Shown piece by piece: positions 12,601-21,292 of a stretch of DNA of 64,000 bases (positions are counted from its first letter, which is position 1; the number at the start of each line of letters is the position of its first letter). The translations under genes were made by a program, and so were the position numbers. The DNA is taken from the NCBI GenBank assembly GCA_051294375.1, contig CM119266.1, positions 16,982,087 to 17,046,086 of the forward strand, read 5' to 3'. The notes beneath the pieces are model-generated. The model ran no database searches. It was given only the letters and a program-made list of their open reading frames with translations, and had not been told where the DNA came from. This DNA comes from Paraspadella gotoi (Eukaryota; Chaetognatha).

Positions 12601-15600
12601 ATAAAGGAAAAAAGAAGAAAAAAGAAATAACAAAATACGTAAATGAAAAGTATAATATATAAAGAATTACGAAAGAAATCTCGTTGCTCTAGTAATTAGT
12701 AAATATTAAGGATACAAAACTGTCCCATGCCCAGCTATCCCTTCAAAATAAAGTGCAACATAAAACTTCAGAAGATGAAAAGCGAATAGAAGGAACAAGT
12801 TTTCTTCTCTTTAATTTAAAGAAAAGTTTAAACTTTTTTGAAAAAGTTTTAACATATCAGCTACCCAATGGGGTCCCATTTTTTATAAAAATCATCCCAA
12901 ACTTAAATTTTTAAGGCGGATATAACGTAGAACGTTTTTTTTACGTAACTGAAGTGGGTCAATCTGATCACGATTTTCGATTTATCTAATAGCAAATCCC
13001 TCTTTTAGGTTTGTACAAGAAGAACGAGAGACTGGCCCGGGGTTCTGACACAACCTAGCGGAATGCACCGACTCCGAAACAGGACGTGGGTTGTGGCAAG
13101 TGAGTGAAGCATTGTGAAGAAAAAAAATGACATGCCTCTTAAGATATCATTGTCATGGTCGTATCAAATATATGGTAAATCATATAAAAAAAAAATAAAG
13201 ATAGTGATAAACGTTAAATTTTAAAATTATAATCAAAATATTTCCAATGCGAACTTCCTTTGCTCCGGAGCAGGGAGACGTTTGATCAAGCTCTGCGCGA
13301 CCCTCGCGGCGACATTCAGCCTCAAAATTTGTCGAAGGCTATCAAAACTTCGATTTTTCCTCGACCACGGTTTACGTCGATATGTCGGTCGTCGACCAAG
13401 ACGACGAATACGACGTCGATTTCGTCGACATCTGCAAAAATTGCGGCATTTCTTTGATCAGGTCGTTTGGAGTGATATGGATGTTAATAGATGCAGAGGA
13501 CATGGTGGAAAGTGTTAATGATTATTGTTCTTTTTATTTAAATTTCTTGTTTTCCTTCGAGATTTTCCTACTCAAAGACGCTTTGATTTCAAAGTGAGAT
13601 CATAATGGCATAATATATATTGTATGATTTAAATTTTATTTTTTTAATGTTCATATGATCGTTCAACCCCTTTAATTGTGCTAATCCTCTTTTTCCAATT
13701 GTTTTTTTCATAATAAATATAAAATAACATTATATTAATATTCAAACTATCGTTATAAATATATATTAATTAAAATAAAATATATAAATTCACATGCTTA
13801 CACTTCAATGCACATACATTTTGCGTCCAAACACGTCATAATTATTAATATATATAATTTAAGGCGTAAATAAAATTTATAAAATTAATTACGTTACGAG
13901 TTGCAATCAATCAATCAATCACTTTGTGATTTTGATTAAATTAAATTAATCCTTTACCTTGAAATTTATATTCTATCAAATCAATCACAAGTCGTAATAA
14001 TACATTAAATTAATCATTTTGATGTAATTTTATCCTTTTTATTTAATTAATTAATTAATAAATTTTATAATTAACAGCCAGGCGGTCACCAAATAACGAA
14101 TGACTTGCCCGCGGGTTCAATGAATCCTTGGTGTACGTATTTTAAGCACCACCCCCCATTTAAATCTCAAGGTGTCAATGCCGGAAAGCGGAGTCGCCTT
14201 CGAAGGCTCCCGCAACCTTCAAACAGGCCGCCGATGCCGTCGTTTTCAGAGCGACGACCGATTCGAAAGTTGCTACTCGGAGACCGTCGAGAAGCTCTTT
14301 CGTCGAGAGGTGTGTCTTTCCCTTTACGCTATTTTCCCTTTTTTTTTTTGGATCAGTTACAACAATACTTAAATTTTTCCTTAAATTGCAAATGATTTCC
14401 AAAATTCCCTCTTTTTTCTTATTTTTCCCTTTTTTTTTTCTCCCGTTTATTTGTTCGTAACAAAATGTCTCTATTGTATCTTATGTTGCATTATTATTAG
14501 TCCATTATCGTTGCATAATTAAATTCATTATCCCTGTATCTTTTCGTCAATCAATTTTTATTTCTTTTTTTTAACAATAAAAAAATTCATTATTTATTAT
14601 ATATATTACTTTTATCATTTTTCAAAAATAGAAACACATATTCTTTTACAGCAACCAGCCGAGTACCAAAGTTTCACCACGATTAAGGAAGAGTAACGCC
14701 AGACTTTGTTTCGACTCCGACTGCCCACAAAAGCAAAAAGTCTGGAACGCTACTCCCGCCATGATCACGATACAAAAACATATTTGGAAGCACAGGTGCC
14801 GATAACATTCCATTTGTCGATCTGTCGATGGAATTGTGCAAGTTGAAAGAAGTTTGAATGAAAAAAAAACCTTTTTTTTACTACTTATCTTTTCTCTTTT
14901 AAATGAAATGCGTCTGCAATATGCAAACTACAACACGGAAATAATAATTAGTATAACCAAAAAAATAGGCAAAAAGGTCAACAACAATTATATTGACAGG
15001 AAAACACTATATGGAAAGTGGGGGGAAAGAAAACAAGTTTACAAGATTTTTTTTTTGACACTGACTGTAGACGAATTTCCCGATAATCACGTGACTACAA
15101 AATTATGAAATATGACTCTAAATTGACTATAAATTCTTTAAAAACCCAACCAGACTTCGTCAAAGGGAAGCCGGTTTTGACGTCGCGAGCATCGTCGAGG
15201 GTCACAGATCCAGCTACGGCCCGGCGGGTCCTTTGAAACGGTTCGTTGTCCCTTCTCTCTGCGGCCGGCGCTGGGAATGCCGCCGAGGTGGCGCATCTCC
15301 TGGTTCACTTGGCCGTCCACCCGGACGTATCCGACAAGCACGGCCACACGGCGCTTATTGGCGCCGCGATCAACTGGTGCCTCGACGTCATCAACGTCTT
15401 CTCGATAATGGCGCGAACGTCAACAAGCTGAACAACGAGGGTATGTCGGCGCTGACGGCGTGCTTCGTCTTTCTTTACACTAAGGAAAACTACGTAACGA
15501 ATCTTGCGGACGATCCTAACGATCTCTTCGAGTGGGAAGAGTTTCCCGATACGACAGAGACCGAGAAGCCAGCTCCCGATCGGAGCGCCGCCGGCGCCTC

Positions 15601-18600
15601 TCATCCAAGCAGTTACCGGCGGCACATGAAGCTCAGGGCAGCACCACGAACCTCTCGACGGGCGCCGTGACTCAAAGCGTCCACTCGAGTCGAAAGCAAC
15701 TGGTGGACGGAGCGACGGCGGAATCGGTCGCAAACCGCAAACCGCCTCTCATCTTGTTGATCAAGTAATGTTGGAATAATATTTTTTAATAAACCCGAGA
15801 AAAAATTACAAAAGATACCCAAAAAAGTTATCAGAATTTGCCATTTAAATTTTTTAGGTAGCACAGGCGTTGTCAGCCAACGAGTTCGCAACGACGTCAT
15901 TGCGCGCGAGTCGTCGTGGATCGGCGTCGTCATCGACTCTAGAGGGCGTTATACGTTACCTGGCGACGACGAAAGCGGAGCGTCGGCAGATGGAGGCAGT
16001 CATTCAACTTCTACTGCGTCGAGGTGCTGATCCCAACGCCTCGTTGACGCCGCTGCCGCCGCTCGTTATTGCGATCAAGGCAGTCGACGTCGACGTCGTC
16101 GACCTGTTGCTGCAGAAGGGCGCGAACCCTAATATTGGCGTCAGAGAAGGGGGCTTGTTTCCTCTGCATCTCGCGTCCGGGACGTCGGGTAAGATTCATT
16201 ATAATTAATTACTGATCGAAGATTTAGTTGGTTAAAAGTGAATTAATGTTGATTGTCTAATTTAAAAAACAAAAAAAGTATCGATTACAGTGATCAATTC
16301 TGGCTTTCCGGCTTTCTCTTCAGGCGAGGCCGGCGTCTCTATTGTCCGCATGCTGTTGGCCCACGGCGCCAATCCCAACGTCTCTTCGGCAAGCGGCGAT
16401 TACTACCTCTCTCCGCCGCAACGGGAGGAGCGACGCGAGTTTCTATTGGCGCCGCACGAGGAGGGCGCAGAGTGGGAAGGTCCTTTGGTTGACGCCGGGA
16501 CTCGAAGTCGCGTTTCCGGACGAACGCCTCTACACGTAGCCTGTCAGCGCCGGGATGATCATTTCAACGTCGAAGCCGCTGTAAGATTATTGCTCCGCGC
16601 CGGCGCCGACCCTAACCTCATCGCAAATGGGCAAACGGCGCTTACACTGGCCATTGGCGCAGGAAACGACGCCGCCATTCGGACACTACTAGAGAATGGG
16701 GCGGATCCCGGCCAGCGTCTGACCCACTGCGTCGGTAACGCCCTTTGCGTCGCCGTGGACACTCAGTTCGAGAGCAGACGCACGCCGAGTCGTCGCATTG
16801 AACTTATCGACCGCCTGCTTCTTCACGGGGCGGATCCACTTCAGCTCGTGCCAATCGGCACAACGAAGCGTCAGGTATGGACGAAGCTGAGGGCCATGGA
16901 ATGCATTTGGGCCATTTTGAGGATGTTTAAATAACCATGAAAAATTCAATGAATTTAAATAACTCAAATATCGATTACCAAGCTTGAGACTAAAAATATC
17001 AAAAGAAGAATACTAGTTTGCTCTTTTGTTTTCAGTTGACGTGTTTCTATACTAATATAAATAGTAGGCCGGAACAGGTTGAAAACTAGAAGTTCTCTCA
17101 AATAAATAATGATAAAGTGACTGTTAAAGAATATGAAAATAAAAATAATTTTAAAAAATTATCTTATTAATAAGTGCACGGAAGCATTTAAAGATTATTT
17201 TATTACTATATATAGTTAAAAATTTTTTTTGAATTTTTCAATTTTTTTTAATGGATTCTGATAGAGCTTTAAAAGTTAGATAAAGGTTATTAATACAAAT
17301 TTTAAAAATTTTTTTGTTTTATTGATAAAAATTTTAAAAAACTAGAAAATTCAGCCAATGATGATGATGATGATGATTTTTTAACGTTTTTTCTGTTTTT
17401 AACCAATTTCTTGTCAAAATTTTAAAAAATTGTAGTACTAACTTTTATTTAACTTTTCAAGCTCTATAGGAATCCGTTCTTAAAAACTAACTTTTTTTAA
17501 AAAAATTTTTGTCATTTGTTATATATGTAGTCGGGCATTGCCTAGGTTCACCCCGCCTATAAGCATGACACCTTCAGTCCTGACCCGGTGGCTCATTGAG
17601 TAAAGCCATCAGCTCATGACCACTAGGTACCGGGTTCAATCCCAACCCGGTACCTACCCTGTGGGAAGCGTGAGGACGGCCGTAAGCCGCCTTGGGGGCG
17701 TGGCAACCCCTCAAGCCTGGTTCCAAGCCCAGGACCCGTTCCATGGCTACTAAAGGGGGTTATAGAAGTTACGGATAGTCATCTTCAGCCCACTTAGCGC
17801 CTTATCCACACTGGTGAGCCCATCCTGTCGAGCGTATTCCAACCTTCTGATTCCAGGCCCATGGACGTGCTGAAGATTGCTCCCCTCCCTCCACTGGAAG
17901 CAGTGCAGGGTGGGTTACAATCTGGGGGGCATGTAGTCGGGCATTGCCTAGGTTCACCCCGCCTATAAGCATGACACCTTCAGTCCTGACCCGGTGGCTC
18001 ATTGAGTAAAGCCATCAGCTCATGACCACTAGGTACCGGGTTCAATCCCAACCCGGTACCTACCCTGTGGGAAGCGTGAGGACGGCCGTAAGCCGCCTTG
18101 GGGGCGTGGCAACCCCTCAAGCCTGGTTCCAAGCCCAGGACCCGTTCCATGGCTACTAAAGGGGGTTATAGAAGTTACGGATAGTCATCTTCAGCCCACT
18201 TAGCGCCTTATCCACATATATTAATAAATATTTAAAAGCTTCAGTGCAACAACCCAATGAACTAATTCAAAAAGTTGCATTGAAAATCGATTTAGTAATA
18301 GAAGGAAAAAAGGAATTTTTTTGAGAGAATTAAAAGTTATAAAAAGTGTTCAATTTTGGCCCGCCTTAATAAATAGTGATAACTAAACTTCAGTCTGAAC
18401 TCTGAAGTATGTAAATACCGTTTACCTTTAACCGAATTTTAATTCAATATATCCTAAAAGGTTGGTACTGTAGTGGACTTCACACATTTCGTATACAACC
18501 AAGACAAACGGATCGCCCACATGCCCTACCACGCTCTCACGACGGCGGAGCGAGATACCTTCAATGCCCGAAAAGCGACATTGGCGCACCTCAGCTATAC

Positions 18601-19726
18601 CCTGCGTCGACGAGCCGTGGAAAAAATTGTGAGACAGCGCGACGCTGGCGAACGCCCGACGCTGCGCGATATCATTCCAGAGGTGCAAATTCGTCGATTT
18701 TTTTTTCTGTTTTTTTTTTTCTGAGACGGGCTTCTTGAACGGCGAATATCTACTTCTAGGAACGGTTTCAGTCCGCACTGCGCGGGGACGCTACCTCACC
18801 CAAAAAGGGAGTCAAAGGTACGAGCGGCGCAGCCGGCGGCGACGGGCTGGAGTTTAACGTCAATCTCGAAGCCCTGGACCCCGATTTGGTTGCCAAGGTC
18901 TTCGCAAGCGGAATCATGAAGTTCTGCTTTGAATGCGGCAAGTCTCAAAATGTCCGCCTCTCGCCCTGCGGCCGTTGCAAAGAAGTTTATTACTGCAGCA
19001 AGGCATGCAAGACAAAGGTTAAGTAGCTTCATTGGAATCTGCGGAACTAAAGAATAAAAAAATGATAAAAATCGAATATTCTATGTTTTAAAGTAATTTT
19101 TCTACCCCTTACGGTGAAAAAAAAAGGCTTGGAACGAGACCCATCGCGAAGAGTGCGTGGCCCTCGGAGGCGTGTCCGAGAGTCCGCCCGGCAGCCCCGT
19201 CAAATCCGCCAAGTTGGGGATGGGTGGCAAGGAGGACGGAAAGGATGATCCGAAAGGGGCGGTCAAGAAGGGAGATAAAAAAGGCGCCAAGTCGGCTGGC
19301 AAAGAAAAAGAAACAAAAGACGGCGGAAAGCCGGGCAGCGCGGCTGGCAGCAGAGCGCCGGGGACCGGAGGTAACAACGTCTTTAAACATTTTTATTACA
19401 GGATCTAAGAACGGTTAATGACGTTTTTCACCTATTTTCCGACAGAAAGGATTCTATTCTTGGCCAGATTTGACTTTCTCTACTTATCTCTTCTTCCCCA
19501 TTGTTCATCAGGTAAAGATGGTCAGTCTGGCGACGGAAAGCGAAAAGGCAAACCGACTTCCGAGTCGAAACGAATCCGCGACATGTTGGTCGACGTCGCC
19601 AGCCTTCGACCCGGGGCGAACCTCAACCTGAAATCCTTTGTCGACCCAAAGTCCGGCCTTGTAAGGTTTTATCGGATCGACGAGACAGGAAACCTCGTTA
19701 TCGTCGAAAACTACAGTTTTAACTAA
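614..19726 (+). CDS. ANKMY1: Ankyrin repeat and MYND domain protein (ANKMY1-like), multi-exon
   Basis: Exons in phase: 614-668, 880-935, 1601-1711, 1795-1905, 1994-2117, 7713-7807, 7988-about 8177, 14078-about 14318, about 14651-14795, 15155-about 15770 (frame-broken), 15858-16188, 16324-16874, 18461-18682, 18760-19017, 19127-19370, 19512-19726. The start ATG at 614 is chosen because exons 1-3 join in phase into the first MORN repeat. Exons 3-6 encode MORN repeats (GAxYEGEY-type units). Exons at 15.2-16.9 kb give ankyrin repeats, with GADPN and GANVN turns and TPLHVA. Exon 18760-19127 carries a MYND zinc finger with seven Cys and one His (CFEC, CGRC, YYCSKAC, THREEC). The C-terminal exon encodes a short conserved-looking tail. 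The MORN-ankyrin-MYND order is that of ANKMY1, a poorly characterised probable scaffold. Intron 5 is about 5.6 kb and contains an antisense gene. Exons 6-7 are present twice because of the assembly duplication. Family call firm; exons 7-10 approximate. Confidence 0.82.
1080..1165 (+). repeat. TIR-element fragment in ANKMY1 intron 2
   Basis: GGCTCTCTTTTCCAAAAGCG followed by CTTAATCC, CCTTAATA and ACCCTAATC units matches the left end of the element at 41940 and the start of the window. The rest of intron 2 (936-1600) shows nothing else recognisable. Confidence 0.5.
2118..3042. other. Intronic AT-rich stretch; 3' flank of the nested antisense gene
   Basis: This lies inside ANKMY1 intron 5 and downstream of the minus-strand perlecan-like stop. 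It contains a fragment of the TTGGTTGTACCAA repeat family near 2883-2925, recognised by CCATTCATTTAATAAGTAAG and matching 45095. A minus-strand AATAAA complement (TTTATT, 2657-2662) could end the antisense transcript but is 380 bases beyond its stop. No coding exon seen. Confidence 0.4.
3043..6773 (-). CDS. Secreted perlecan-domain-I/II-like protein (SEA, LDLa, FN3, Ig), two exons
   Basis: Two exons on the minus strand, 6773-5748 and 5088-3043, joined phase 0 across a GT-AG intron, give 1023 residues. Residues 1-20 form a signal peptide. An acidic stretch before SSSGAGD (52-58) resembles a glycosaminoglycan attachment site. A SEA domain spans about 73-180. Complete LDLa repeats lie at 192-226 and 246-279. 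One FN3 domain (about 282-375) is split by the intron. About 375-600 is extremely Lys/Glu/Arg-rich. Then follow LDLa (625-660), Ig (670-768), two LDLa, a sixth degenerate LDLa, and a C-terminal Ig ending near 1010. SEA plus LDLa plus Ig is the plan of the perlecan N-terminus, so an extracellular-matrix or cell-surface role is inferred. It stops after Ig2 and lacks laminin modules, so it could be a short standalone relative. The whole gene lies in ANKMY1 intron 5, antisense. Confidence 0.8.
6774..7712. other. Upstream region of the perlecan-like gene, within ANKMY1 intron 5
   Basis: Intronic for ANKMY1 on the plus strand and promoter/5' leader territory for the antisense gene. A minus-strand open frame at 7209-6799 has no recognisable domain, is broken in the duplicate copy, and is best regarded as non-coding. 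The rest is AT-rich. The ANKMY1 exon 6 acceptor (TCTTTTAG) ends at 7712. Confidence 0.35.
8200..8839. other. AT-rich intron sequence, no gene seen
   Basis: Follows ANKMY1 exon 7. Contains TTAATTAATTAATTAAT-like runs and a repeated CAATCAATCAATCA tract near 8625. No exon is supported before the acceptor that corresponds to 14077 in copy 2. Confidence 0.4.
8840..8864. other. Assembly gap of 25 N
   Basis: A run of exactly 25 N sits precisely at the join between the end of copy 1 and the start of copy 2 of the duplicated block. A fixed-size placeholder at a repeat junction points to two overlapping contigs that were scaffolded without being merged. Confidence 0.97.
8866..12080 (-). pseudogene. 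Frame-broken second copy of the perlecan-like gene (likely assembly artefact)
   Basis: Corresponds to the two exons of the intact gene from its LDLa5 region back to the signal peptide (start near 12080). The 3' part (LDLa6, Ig2, stop) is missing beyond the gap. Signal peptide, SEA, LDLa and K/E-rich pieces can be found, but only as separate open segments in different frames. The KE-rich segment and SEA segment each need several one-base corrections relative to copy 1. No evidence for an independently functional gene. Confidence 0.75.
13009..13470 (+). pseudogene. Second copy of ANKMY1-like exons 6 and 7
   Basis: The acceptor CTCTTTTAG and following MORN-type exon of 7713-7807 recur here with a two-base loss in its GGGCCCCGGGG run. 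The next exon (from the acceptor before 13276) also carries indels near its start, although its 3' half from 13382 reads exactly as in copy 1. Treat as part of the duplicated block. Confidence 0.7.
14121..15154 (+). other. ANKMY1 middle exons (8-9) and introns, uncertain frame
   Basis: Open segments at about 14078-14318 and 14651-14795 are flanked by usable splice sites (GAGAG/GTGTGT; TTTTACAG; CACAG/GTGCCG). They sit where ANKMY1 exons are needed, between the MORN-side exons and the ankyrin exons. Two different frames are open in the first segment, so I cannot choose safely. The unique sequence continues directly from the error-rich duplicate, which makes small indels likely here too. About 14800-15150 is intron with nothing recognisable. 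Confidence 0.4.
15155..15770 (+). other. ANKMY1: Ankyrin-encoding ANKMY1 exon interrupted by frame changes
   Basis: Three adjacent pieces in different frames read as one protein: a lead-in ending near 15245, an ankyrin repeat with KHGHTALIGAA and DVIN to about 15405, then LLDNGANVNKLNNEGMSAL from about 15395, and another shift near 15625. Each piece continues the preceding repeat, so single-base losses are far more likely than separate exons. The source could be consensus error or a genuine mutation. Confidence 0.6.
17358..17381 (+). repeat. (GAT)n microsatellite
   Basis: Seven GAT units in the intron between ANKMY1 exons ending 16874 and starting 18461. The rest of 16875-17520 is AT-rich, with no exon seen. 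Confidence 0.8.
17530..17813 (+). repeat. tRNA-derived SINE-like element, copy A
   Basis: A GC-rich unit beginning GTAGTCGGGCATTGCC and ending CGCCTTATCCACA. It contains TGGCTCATTGAG, close to a tRNA A box, and about 50 bases on GGTTCAATCCC, close to a tRNA B box. The internal pol III promoter spacing fits a tRNA-derived SINE. A 120-base extension (17814-17933, rich in CCCTCC) follows before the second copy. Located in an ANKMY1 intron. Confidence 0.7.
17934..18217 (+). repeat. tRNA-derived SINE-like element, copy B
   Basis: Appears identical to copy A over its full 284 bases by eye, including both pol III boxes, and ends at the same CTTATCCACA. The flanks are ATATAT before copy A and TATATT after copy B. 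Near-perfect identity means recent duplication, a dimeric element, or assembly slippage. A short piece of the same end (GGGCATTGCCCAGGTTCACC) recurs near 55633. Confidence 0.7.
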
Positions 19727-20280
19727 TCAGAAAAGCAAAGCAAAATTTCAAACTTAAACTTTAAAGTTTAACCCTCAGCAACTGAACGAGTTCTCTGTGT
19801 TTACGTAGCCCGAATCCGATTCTCTCTATTGTATAAATGCAATGTTTAGTATATCAATTTAGTCCTCATGCTAATGGATTAATGCCATTAATGCTGTTAT
19901 GACTCAGTCATAGGGCATGGTTAAAGATTCATGGACGAGATTTATATATTCTTCTGCATGTTTTTAGCTGACTCTGTAACTGCATGTCCCAGTAGCGCTT
20001 TCAACGTCAACAAATTGGTCTCAAAGTATTAATTCTTATACTTCGTTAAAAATCTATGTTTGCCGCTCTGCTTTGAATAAGAAAATCTAATATAATTATT
20101 TTGTATTAATTTAATCATGCTTTATTTTGGTTATTTAAAGTTAAGAAAAAAATCTTGCTATTATGGCAACGAGCAGATATTTGACGCCCGTGGTGTTAGG
20201 CATCTTCCGATAGCTGGCGCTCAGGACTTAGGAACTGCAAATGACGGCATTATGGCAACGGGAGGATAGCCTGTGATACC
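19727..20280. other. Intergenic region downstream of ANKMY1
   Basis: No gene seen. A variant poly(A) signal TATAAA at 19832-19837 lies about 105 bases after the ANKMY1 stop. The string ATTATGGCAACG occurs twice (about 20160 and 20250). Confidence 0.4.
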
Positions 20281-20284
20281 TGTA

Positions 20285-20380
20285 GCAGCAAGACTTAAAG
20301 CTGCCTCACTGCTGTCCGTCCTCAGCCTCGTCTCAATGGCTGAGGACGGACAGCAGTGAGGCAGCTTTAAGTCTTGCTGC
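20285..20380. repeat. Perfect 43-bp inverted repeat with 10-base loop
   Basis: Left arm 20285-20327 and right arm 20338-20380 are exact reverse complements, separated by TCGTCTCAAT. The arm contains ACTTAAAGCTGCCTCACTG, a string also seen in diverged form near 29205 and, on the minus strand, near 52955. It therefore looks like two inverted SINE-head fragments rather than a gene-specific structure. Confidence 0.9.
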
Positions 20381-21221
20381 CACAGTATCATCATACTTAA
20401 CCAGGGTGACCGTGAGGGTAGAGAACCCGGAACTCATGGTTGGTAAGCGAATACTTAGCTGTCAAAGTTTTCACCGAGCTTTACGAGAGGCGTATTTTCG
20501 ATTCGCCACACCATCGTCATTCTTCCGAAAAATTTTCTGATTATCCCTTTTGAGCCTTGAGCTTTTCACGAACTTCGCCCCTATCAATGCAGTCATCATC
20601 CCTCTCCTGATTTGTTGCTGCTGCTGATTTGCTGTCGCTGATTACGCCACGGGCATCGGAAAGTAGCACCCGCCACCATAGCGGGGGAGGCCCAATGCAA
20701 CCCACCTCCTTGGCCTCTGGAGCGGGGGTGCGGGGGTACCTCAACGTAAAGCCTTGGAGCGGAGCAAAGCGAGGTGAAGTCGCACCCGAGAAATCTGCTG
20801 CGCTTGGAGTGCCAGTGGCAGGAGAGCTGCAGGTGAAAAAAGATAGGAATCCCATAGACTCACCCAGAAAGGAAATAAGAAGGGGTCGAGGGTGAAAAGG
20901 ATTGAAAAGAGAAGATTTTATAGTTAATGCTTCCCTTGCGTGAAAATGCGAGTTTTCTAGCCCCACTTCTTCACATTTTTTTATCATCTATGATAAACAT
21001 TTCGCTTTGCCTTGCTGATAAATCGTGTGAATATTAAAATAACCAAAACTGACATTTGTTTTCACGTTATTTATATCTTAATAGCTTAATATTTTCTTTT
21101 CTTCAAAATTTAAAATTTATTCTATTTATTATGAATAAATGAAATTTGTTTTTCCCGACGGAAATATTTTTATATAGATTTAAATCAAGATTCGGAAGGC
21201 TCGCAGCAATAATTCTGTAAG
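20381..21221. other. Intergenic; GC-rich block of unknown nature
   Basis: About 20640-20900 is markedly GC-rich for an intergenic stretch and gives a 148-codon minus-strand open frame (20987-20541). I see no domain, splice support or homology in that frame. It may be part of an old repeat. No gene called. Confidence 0.3.
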
Positions 21222-21227
21222 TTTATT
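21222..21227 (-). terminator. Poly(A) signal of the MACPF-A gene
   Basis: TTTATT on the plus strand is AATAAA on the minus strand, 66 bases past the MACPF-A stop. Confidence 0.6.
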
Positions 21228-21292
21228 TTATTAATTATCAAAGAATTAGAAACGGCATTTAACAAACGTCAGCGACCCTATTTGGCCTTAAC

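Larger units (their letters stand above)
8865..14120. repeat. Duplicated block, copy 2 (indel-ridden, probable false duplication)
   Basis: Collinear with 3517-8839 over its whole length but about 70 bases shorter. It differs by many one- or two-base indels spread through exons, introns and intergenic parts alike. Reading frames of the perlecan-like gene and of ANKMY1 exon 6 (13009 on) are broken. Uniform error density without regard to coding status suggests uncorrected read sequence rather than decay of a pseudogene. Confidence 0.85.

Noticed and set aside
17590-17660. A functional tRNA gene
   Set aside because: A and B boxes are present, but no complete cloverleaf or acceptor stem is evident and the unit is repeated; better explained as a tRNA-derived SINE.
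20541-20987. 148-codon minus-strand open frame
   Set aside because: GC-rich repeat-like block; no domain, no splice context, composition unlike neighbouring exons.
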